Shown: positions 55,962 to 64,000 of the stretch, in pieces | How the letters are laid out: each line of letters starts with the position of its first letter | Position numbering within the stretch: the stretch's first letter is position 1 | Origin: Dactylellina haptotyla | Lineage: Eukaryota > Ascomycota > Orbiliomycetes > Orbiliales > Orbiliaceae | Direction of reading: 5' to 3' | Length of the DNA: 64,000 nt | NCBI GenBank assembly: GCA_031310005.1 | Contig: CM062385.1 | Coordinates: 1,240,001 to 1,304,000, forward strand | Program-made: the position numbers and the translations under genes | The notes under the pieces: generated by a model | What the model was told of the DNA's origin: nothing | What the model saw: the letters and a program-made list of their open reading frames with translations, nothing else | Database searches by the model: none

Positions 55962-55978
55962 AATCGCAATAGGGCGAT

Positions 55979-56118
55979 TATTACGATTGTGGTTGCTGCC
56001 ACTGGCACACACTATATGTAAATAGCACACAGTTAGCTAGCGAGAAGACAATCAACTCATCATCACACATGCACATCATACATAGATAACGACATTCGTA
56101 CATACCGTAGTACCAACA
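55979..56118 (+). repeat. C 3' LTR (140 bp)
   Basis: Apart from its second base it matches the 5' LTR start and ends CGTAGTACCAACA. It is less AT-decayed than the 5' LTR, especially at 55990-56045. Confidence 0.9.
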
Positions 56119-56123
56119 ATAAT
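56119..56123. repeat. Target-site duplication ATAAT, right of C
   Basis: This is the partner of 50507-50511. Confidence 0.85.
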
Positions 56124-56244
56124 TTATAATTTTTTAATTTAAACTTTTTAAATTTTTCTCTTTTTTTTATTTTTAATTTTTATATATTTATTTTAATATA
56201 TAAATTTTTTATAATTTTTTATATAAAAACATTTTTTATCTTTT

Positions 56245-56752
56245 TGTCACAGACCACGAGTCTTGACAGTACAAATACCTGTACCTTACCTTGTGCTACA
56301 CTATTTTGAGTTCTACTACCGCACTTTATATTTACAAATATATATTATTTCTAATATGTTTGTTTGTAAATCCCACCTACCTATTCCAATATTTATACTG
56401 TGGTATAATACAATTTAATTTGTAAATTTAGGGATTTTATACAAAGCTACAGAATTATAATATAAAGTTATAAATCCATTATAATAAATATGGAACCTAT
56501 TATGTATATAATATTATCATTAGGATTGATAAAATGGTTTTTATCTTTATCAATCAATTTAAATATAATTTAATATTTAATTATCTTTATTATATTATTA
56601 TTATATACTTTAGGTAAGTTATCTTTAATATTTTATAATTTTATATATATTTTTTATTAAGAGATTCAAGTATCTTAGGTAAAAAAAAAGTTTTATATAT
56701 TTTAATATTATATATTTGTATTGTTATATTGGGTAGCATATGAAGTGTAATA
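56245..56752 (+). repeat. V 5' LTR (508 bp), best-preserved family A LTR
   Basis: It starts TGTCACAGACCACGAGTCTT and ends GGGTAGCATATGAAGTGTAA plus TA. It shares subtype features with the LTRs of Z. The left flank is CTTTT; the matching flank lies outside the window. Confidence 0.9.
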
Positions 56753-58282
56753 TTTTAATTAATCACCTTTTAATTAAAAAAAAGTATATATATAATAGCA
56801 TTTTTTAATTTAAAAAATTTTATAATTTTAAAAAACAAAATTATAAATAAAAAAAATGACTACTCTTATTTATATAATATTTAAATAAATAAATTGAAAA
56901 TTAAGTCTTATAAAATTAATTAAATATTTTTATATTTATAAAAATAAGAAAAAAAAATATTATTTTTATCCTCATTAATTCTTAAAACCAATTTATTTAA
57001 AAATAAAAACAAAGTTTTAATTATTAATAATAAAATATATTTTAATATTATTATATAAGTATAGAAAAAAAAATTGTATATATTTAATAAAGTTATTAAT
57101 AGTCTAGCCGAAATTATTATTTTAAATAATAATAGATATTTATAAAATTTAAAAATAGCTATAGAAATTTTAAAAAAATTCAGAAAAATAGCTATTATAA
57201 TCTAAATAACCACCAAGGTTTATGAGAACATATAAGGTATACTTAAAATAATCAAAAGAAAAATTATATTAATTGTTTTAGGATTTAGTCTAGGATTAAA
57301 TAAAATTTATTCTTATTTTATATTAAATAAGAACAGATCTTATTGTAAGATAATTTCTAATCTCAGAAATTTAAAAAATTTTGATAAGGATTTTAGTGAT
57401 GATAATAAAAGATATTTTAATAACTTTAATAATTTTTTAATAAATTTTACTAATTTATTTCAACTCTTTATTTATTATAAAAAAGTAAAAATATCAAATT
57501 TTGATAAATTTAACAACTTATTACATAAATTTAATTAATTTATTTAATAAGTTACTATTATTTTATTTTAATATTAATAATTTAGAAATGATGAAGATAA
57601 AATTTATTTTCTTTTTATATTTTTATTAGAATTATTTTTTATATTTATAATTTTTATCTTATATAATATAAAAAAAAATAAAAAAATAAAAAAACTAAAA
57701 TAATGATTATATTGTCCAAATCTTTATTAATTATTTATATTTTATTAAAAACTTAAATAATTTTGTAGATATTAAGATAAGATTAAAGAAACCTTTTATA
57801 TTATTTAAAATTTATATTAAATTAAATTTATTAAAAAATATTTTAAATTATTAATATTTATATTTTATAATTAGATATATAGTAGAATAACTGATTTACT
57901 ATATTAAAAAGGATTAAAATTTATATAAAGATAGAAAATTATTAAGATAATCATATATAATTTGAAAATTTAATATTATATAATTAAAGATTTAATTATA
58001 AAGCTTTAATAATTATTTTTAAAAATATAAAACAAATATTTTATAAATTTATAATAATTATAATTAATTTTTAATCCTAAGAAAATTGTTTAAATTAATA
58101 AAATAATTAATTTAAACTTTATTATAATAATTAAAAAATTAATTATTTTATAATTTTAAAATTACCTATAATAAATTAAAATTGATTATTTTAAAATCAA
58201 AATAATCTTTATATACCCTTTAAAATAATTATTAAAGATTAAATAATTAATAATAATAAAACAAAAATAATTAAATTTTAAA

Positions 58283-58321
58283 AATATTTTAAACTATTTT
58301 CAATATTTTTAAACTATTTTC
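58283..58321. repeat. 20-bp tandem duplication private to V
   Basis: AATATTTTAAACTATTTTC occurs twice in a row with one extra T in the second copy. Confidence 0.7.
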
Positions 58322-60639
58322 TATAAAATTAAAAAATTTAAAATTGAAATTAATAATTAAGAAATTGTTAAAATCTAATAAATCAATATATTATTAATGT
58401 AATAAAAAAATATATTAAACAAAATTATCCAATTAATTAATATTTAAAAATATTAGAATAGCTAATTAAAAATATTATAAAATAATATTATTATAGAAAA
58501 TTAAGAAAACTATAATAAATATATAAAAATATAAAAATAATTATTAATAGTTTAAAAAAATTTTAAAAAATGTTAATTTAATATCACATTTTACCAAGCT
58601 AAAAAAATACTTTTAATATTAATTTAACTGTTTTTTGAATCCTAATTATATTAAAAATTTGAATTTTTATTTTATTTATTATTTTATTTAAAATATATAT
58701 TTTTAAAAATTAAAAGCCAAAATATTTAATAAAAAATAATATTAAATTTATTATAAAAATATTATTTTAAATGGGAAAATTTTTCCCAAAAAACTATATA
58801 TTTATAATTTATTTGAAATTTTTAAATAATTTATAAAAAATATAAAATTAAAAAAATTTATTTATAATAAATTTTAAAATTATATTAATATGAATTTAAA
58901 ATTTATTTATAAAAATTATAAAGTTATTTAATACTTTCTTATCAATTTATTATATAAAGAATTAATTTAGAAAGGATTTACCAATCTTTAATAACTAACA
59001 ATATTATTTAATTATCAAAAATAAACCTCTATTAAATAAATTTTTAAAAATTAAATATAAAATTAATAAAAATTATAAAAATACTATACCTAGATGTTAA
59101 GAAAATTAATATTTTAAATAATTTATTTTACTTAATATTAAATCTATAAAATATGATTATTTAATATTTTATATTAATAATAATATAAGTTGGTTTTAAT
59201 TTATCAATCATATAAAATTATATAAAATATATTAATGTTAATTATGTAAATATTTTAATATAAATTTAATTAAATTTATATGTTAAGATTGTATAAATTA
59301 AATAATTATTTAATTATAAATATACAAAAATAATAAAAAATCCTATAAACTTTATTAATAGATTATATACTTTATAATATTTTATTATTATAAAATTAAA
59401 TTAATATAAGATTATAAAATATATTGGTTTTATATAAAAATTATAATATTATTAAAATAATATTAGAAATTAATATTATAAAAATAGAAAAAAAAAATAT
59501 TAATTTTACAAATTAAAACCTTTTAATTATTATTTTATAATAAAAATTTTATACTTATATTAATTATATATAAAATAAATTAATATTATTTTCATAATAT
59601 ATTAAAACTTCCAAAATTATATATCCAAAAAATTATTTAAACTATAAATAATAATTCTATTATAAAAAGATTTAAAATTTTACACTTAAAACTATTAATA
59701 AAATATTTTAATTATAATAAATATATTATTTAACTTTTAAAAATAAAAAGAGATTAAGAATATTATTAATAATATAAAATTTAATAATATTGAATAGTAT
59801 AATATTTTAAATTAAAAAAGCTTTAAATAATAATATATATTAAACCATCCAATTCTAACTTTATTAAAAAAAAATCTAACAAAATCTTTAACCAAATCAA
59901 AAAATAATATTTTTAAATATTTTATATTATAAACAAAAATTTTACACAAACTCTCACAAATAGTAAAACAAAAATTATATATATTTTAAAAAAATATATT
60001 AAAAAATATAATCTTTTTATATAATTTAAAAATACTATATATAATATTGTTATTTTTGGAAAAAGCCCCTTAAGAACAATTAAATATGAAATTAACATCA
60101 CCCTCATCATTAATAAATATTTCAAAAAATAAATCATCAATATTCTTAACCTCACTAATAACAACTTTATTTTAAAATACAACTAGTTGGAAGATTATAA
60201 TCCAATTATAAATTTCTAAAATAAAATAATTAAATTCACTTACTATAACTATTAATAAAACCCACATTAAATTTAATAAATAATTTATAAATAATTAAAA
60301 AAAGTCCATCTACGACTTATGGAATATTTTTTAATAAAAAAATTTATTATTATTTTTATAATAAACCTAATATTTTTAAATAAATATAGTTCAAAACTAA
60401 AAATATTATTAAAACTATTAAAACAATTTTTAAAAATATATTTTTTAAGAAAATCCTAAAATAAATACCTAAATAAATTTAAATTTTTAAAAAAATTAAA
60501 AATAAAAATATACTACCACTATTTAATAAATTTATTTATAAAATATTATTATAAAAAAGTATTATATTTAAATTTTTACTTATTTATATTTATATAAAAA
60601 AAAAATTTGAAATATTTAAAAAATATATTAAAAAAAATT

Positions 60640-61690
60640 TATGAAAAGGATATATCCGCTTTTTAAAATCCCTTATAGGATATCCAATTTTTTTTCATTT
60701 TTAAAAAAAATAAAAAATTATAAATCTATATTAATTATCAAAGCTTTAATACTATTATTATTAAAAATTGTAATAATTTATTTTACATTAATAAATTTTT
60801 AAATCAATTAATTAAAATTATTTGTTTTATTAAACTTAATATTATAATTATTTATTATAATTTACAAATCATTTTAAAAAATATTTAGAAAATAGTATTT
60901 AAATACTACTATAACTTATTTAAATATTTAATTATATTTATAAAATTAATTAATACCCTTATATTATTTTAAACCTTTATGAACCATATATTAAAAAATT
61001 ATATTAATAAAATATACATTATCTACCTTAATAATATATTAATTTATAGTAAAAACCTTAAAGAATATTAATAATATATCATTATCGTTTTTAAAACCTT
61101 AAACAAATATAATTTTAAAATTAAATTAAAAAATAAAATTTAAAATTATAAAATGTAAATTTTTAAAGCTATTATTATAACCAAAAAAATTAAAATAAAT
61201 TCTAAAAAAATTAACACAATTTAAAAATAATTTTAACTTTAAAATATTAAAGATATTCAAACCTTTAAAACTTTATAATTATTATTAACAATTTATTAAA
61301 TAATATAATTATATATCTACCTCTCAAAATTAATAAAAATAAAATATATTTTAATATAATCCTTAATCAAATACATTTTTAATATATTTAAAAATTATTT
61401 TTTTAGCCTCTATTTTAAATTATACAACCTTGATCTATTTATTAAAATTAAAATAAATACTTTTAACACTATATTAAAAACCTATCTATATTAACTATAA
61501 TTAAATTAAAAATAATATTTTATTACCTATTTATTTTACAAATTTGATATTATCAAATTATAATATCTTATTTATGATAAAAAATGATGATTATTATTTA
61601 AATTTATAAAATATAAAAATATATTTTTAAATAAAAAATTGTTTATAGTATACTTAAATTATAAAAACCTTATTTATTTCTTATTTATTT
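60640..61690 (+). pseudogene. Reverse transcriptase and RNase H of V
   Basis: In V the frame at 60640 begins GYIR, matching the Gypsy RT start G-x-I-R-P-S-x-S-P-x-x-x-P. The catalytic region at 61023-61080 reads ILIYSKNLKEY, matching the family's D-D-I-L-I-Y-S-x-N-x-x-E-H context, and is followed by the usual I-I-T-x-x-x-I-x-x-x-x-x-K-I end. RNase H shows the YKFDIIKL, YLIYDKK and YLNYKNLIYFL blocks (family Y-F-S-x-K-F, Y-x-I-Y-D-K-E-L, S-D-H-x-N-L-x-Y-F). These blocks place family A in Ty3/Gypsy and fix its strand. They are fossils; no function remains. Confidence 0.8.
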
Positions 61691-62344
61691 CTTATTTTCT
61701 AAAATTTTAACAAACAATAAGTTTATTAATAAAATTTATTAATTAATATAATATATAAATTATACATTATAAAAAGAAAGAAAATTTTAAAACTAATATT
61801 ATTAATTGATGATCTAATTTAATGATTAAAATCCAATTTAATAAAAAATTATTTTTAAAAGAAAATAATATATATTATTTTAATTAATAAAGTTTTTAAT
61901 TTTATTTTTTATATTTTAAAAAATTAATTTATAAAGATTTTAAACAAAATTACAATAAATATTTTATTATAAAAATATTATTAAAAATTTAATACTCTAA
62001 ATTATTTTATAATAAAAAAAAGATTTATTTTTTTTAAAAAATTTTTTTATATATTTATTAAAAAATTCTAATAATAATTTATTAAATAATATTATAATAT
62101 ATTAGCCCATAAATATTTAAAAATTAAATATACTTAAAAATTTTTAACTAAATTTTATTTTTAATTTTAAATACAATAATATATTAAATAATATATTAAA
62201 ATTTATAATATATATTATTAAAATAAATTTAATCAACACCTACCCTATAAAAAATTATAATTCCATAATATACCCTTAAAACTATTCCAAATTATTTTAT
62301 ATAATTTTATACAAAAAATATTTCCCTCAAGAGACCCCTTTATA

Positions 62345-62780
62345 AATACCATTTATAATAAAGTTTTAATCATTATTTATAAATTTAACAAAATAATAAT
62401 TTTAAAATTATAGAATTTTAAATAATTTATGATAAAATTTAAACAAATTTATAACAAACGAATCTTTAATTAATATAAATTACAATTTAAATATATTTAT
62501 AATAAAAATATACTATTTATTAATAAATTTTGAAATTTAGTTCAAAATCAAATTAATACTAAAATTAATATTACCAGTAAAAAACGCGCTCAAACAGATA
62601 AAATTATAAAATAAATTATCTAAATTATTGAAATATAATTAAAAAGTTTTTTTAATATAGTATAAAATAATTAAATTAAATTATTACCATATTTTAAATT
62701 TATTTATAATATATTTAAATATTTATTTATTAAGTATATTTTTTATAAAATATTTAAAAAATGGAATTCTACTGTGATAT
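62345..62780 (+). pseudogene. Integrase core of V
   Basis: The first block reads VLIIIYKFNKIIIL (family x-L-V-I-V-D-R-F-T-K-M-x-x-F-I). A later block reads RAQTDK, then KLLPYFKFIYN (family A-Q-T-D-G-Q-T-E ... L-L-P-x-A-E-F-A-Y-N). Order and spacing agree with a Gypsy DDE integrase. The insertion site of Y in X falls in the matching part of X, just upstream of the AQTD block. Confidence 0.75.
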
Positions 62781-63174
62781 TATTTTTTATAATATTTAAG
62801 GAAGTAATCCTAAAAATAGAAAAATATATTAAAAATATAAAAAATTTTTATAATAATTTATAAAAAATTTTTTAATTTATAATAAAATATATATTATACT
62901 ATTATAATTAGTAATATATAAAAATATTTTTTTTAAAAAAAGAAAATAAAGTATATTTATTTACTAAATATATTAAATAAAAAAAATAATAAAACAAAAA
63001 ACTAGATTATTAAAAATATGGATTTTTTACTATTATCAAAAAATTTAGTAATAATATTTTTAAATTCAAAATTTCAAAACTTATTTAAATCTATTAATTT
63101 TTCCATATTTCACTTTTAGAATTAGTCCCTCCAGACCTAAAAAAAAATTTAAAAAATAAAGAATTGGAATATAA

Positions 63175-63320
63175 GGATTATATGAAATATGAAATTATAA
63201 AAATACTTAATAGATTTAATGAAAATAATAAATATTTAATTAAATAATTACAAACCACAAGACAACTTATAAAAATTGGAAGATAATATTTCACCCCAAC
63301 TAATTTAAAAATATTTTTAG
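63175..63320 (+). pseudogene. Chromodomain of V
   Basis: About 50 codons keep chromodomain spacing: a start ELEYKDYMKYEIIKIL, then NKYLIK, YKPQDNL and LEDNISPQLI (family W-E-V-E-x-I-L ... Y-L-V-K-W-x-G-Y ... N-T-W-E-P-x-x-N-L). It sits directly after integrase, which is the chromovirus arrangement. It is a fossil. Confidence 0.65.
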
Positions 63321-63479
63321 AAGAAGATATTAGAATTATTGAATAAATATTTTAAAGAAAGGTTTAGAAAAACCACATAATATATATTTAGATGTAATTA
63401 AATAAAATCAATTATAATTAAGAAATTTAATTTATATATTATATTTATTTAATTTTTTATTTAAAAAAAATGATATTAT

Positions 63480-63780
63480 TATTTAAAAATTATTAAAAAT
63501 TAATATTATTTGATAATAGTTCTGGATTTAAATTTTCTAATTGTTTAAAAAATTCCTATTTTTTAATAATTATTTCTTCTTCCTTTAATATTGAATTAAA
63601 TTTATCATCCAATATTTTAATTTTTTTTTTTAACCATATTATTTTAGTTTATAACTATAATATTTTAACTAGTAATTTAGTAATCCCCTTTTTAAATTTT
63701 TTAAGTTTCTACTATTTATTATTGAGCTTTTAGCCAATATAATCTACTAAAAAAAAATTATTATTAAATAAAATTTATTA
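63480..63780 (-). pseudogene. Antisense coiled-coil-like frame in the 3' part of V
   Basis: The minus strand reads ILDDKFNSILKEEEIIIKK and, further on, KQLENLNPELLSNNINF. This is an acidic and Leu-rich composition quite unlike the sense strand. The first block matches Z and X. It suggests a formerly coding antisense gene in the 3' region of the family. Function unknown. Confidence 0.45.
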
Positions 63781-64000
63781 AAAAAAATTAAAATTATATT
63801 TATTATTAAAAAATTTACAAAAACAATTTAAACAAAAATAAATAATATATTTACCCTTTTTATAAATTTATACCCAATAAAATTATTTTTTTTTGTAGTA
63901 AAACTTATATTTAGTTTTAGACCTTCACCTTTTCTCCTCAATTTAACAAGCCTACTTCTAACAATACTCAATCAATAATTTTGTATAATAATCTACAAGT

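Larger units (their letters stand above)
50512..56118 (+). mobile_element. C: short-LTR Ty3/Gypsy retrotransposon fossil, structurally complete
   Basis: C is a 5,607-bp element with LTRs of 130 and 140 bp (TGTTACGATTGTGG...CCAACA) and an exact ATAAT duplication. On the plus strand, a gag C-terminal-like segment lies at about 50700-50800 (with LGKHFKAETNKEGWRIIF), followed by an Asn/Lys-rich linker and a possible zinc knuckle near 51110-51160. The end of RNase H has a Leu-Ser-Arg-Trp shape at about 54330-54362. The integrase core follows, with an Ile-Ile-Thr-Asn-Lys region at about 54648-54690 and a Lys-Phe-Phe region near 54780. Integrase after RT places it in Ty3/Gypsy. It is broken in every domain. 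The gag N-terminus seems missing, so it may be a deletion derivative. Confidence 0.85.
56245..64000 (+). mobile_element. V: Ty3/Gypsy chromovirus fossil (family A), cut by window end
   Basis: V is the clearest copy for reading domains. After the 5' LTR comes gag (about 56.8-59 kb, no clear motif). The protease-to-RT linker at about 60180-60260 has a Leu-Glu-Asp-Tyr-Asn-Pro-Ile-Ile shape. RT runs about 60640-61380 (start GYIR...; catalytic region 61023-61080), RNase H about 61390-61690, the integrase core about 62345-62780, and the chromodomain about 63175-63320. An antisense coiled-coil-like region lies at about 63480-63780. By comparison with Z, the 3' LTR should begin about 330 bases beyond the window. 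It is broken many times but lies in one piece. Confidence 0.9.

Noticed and set aside
59922-60182. Open frame of 86 codons on the minus strand that looks like membrane segments
   Set aside because: It is antisense to pol of V at the position matching 36750-36965 in W. Hydrophobicity follows from T-rich codons. There is no independent support.
1-64000. Mitochondrial or other organelle DNA, suggested by base composition
   Set aside because: There are no rRNA, tRNA or respiratory genes, while five Gypsy copies and a Copia element with nuclear-type target duplications fill the window.
1-64000. CRISPR arrays, tRNA, rRNA, riboswitches
   Set aside because: Nothing with the required repeat-spacer order, cloverleaf or conserved rRNA blocks was seen. 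The repeats found are LTRs, one 27-bp array and simple AT runs.

Overview
This is a gene-free, extremely A+T-rich block (by eye roughly one base in ten is G or C; not computed) made almost wholly of decayed, nested LTR retrotransposons. No host gene, tRNA or rRNA was recognised. Copies of the same element differ mostly by C-to-T and G-to-A changes on both strands. With Ty3/Gypsy chromoviruses and Ty1/Copia elements as the content, this is what repeat-induced point mutation (RIP) leaves in AT-isochores of filamentous ascomycetes. That assignment is inference: no species marker is present, and another very AT-rich eukaryote is not excluded.

Five copies of one chromodomain-bearing Ty3/Gypsy family (family A, about 8.6 kb, LTRs about 0.5 kb beginning TGTCAYAGACCACGAG and ending GAAGTGTAACA) dominate. 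They are called X, Y, Z, W and V here. X (884-18029) and Y (3155-11755) are on the minus strand, Y sitting inside the integrase part of X. Z (18068-26778), W (33009-41572) and V (56245 to beyond the right edge) are on the plus strand. X and Z lie 5' LTR to 5' LTR, 38 bp apart, as a very large inverted repeat. Their flanking 5-bp duplications are swapped between the two elements, as expected if the 38-bp spacer was flipped by LTR-LTR recombination.

W lies inside the reverse transcriptase region of a Ty1/Copia element, B (29351-44431, about 6.5 kb without W). B lies beside a gag-like remnant that may belong to a further Gypsy element. A third complete element, C (50512-56118), is a 5.6-kb Ty3/Gypsy copy with short 130-140 bp LTRs and an exact 5-bp target duplication. 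The left edge holds a Copia-like remnant with a protease-like frame (minus strand, 86-271) and a relatively unmutated LTR fragment of the B family (521-610).

Between B and C (44437-50506) no element was identified. That stretch holds a run of 514 bases without a single G, a nine-unit 27-bp degenerate tandem array (48680-48918), and directly after it a GC-richer island that could be the end of a DNA transposon.

Less ordinary points: swapped target duplications around a flipped spacer; an antisense coiled-coil-like frame shared by the family A copies downstream of the chromodomain; a GC-richer pocket peculiar to W with a 54-codon frame; a perfect 11-bp hairpin just upstream of the C 3' LTR; and short tandem duplications private to single copies. 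The region could be a heterochromatic or centromeric core.
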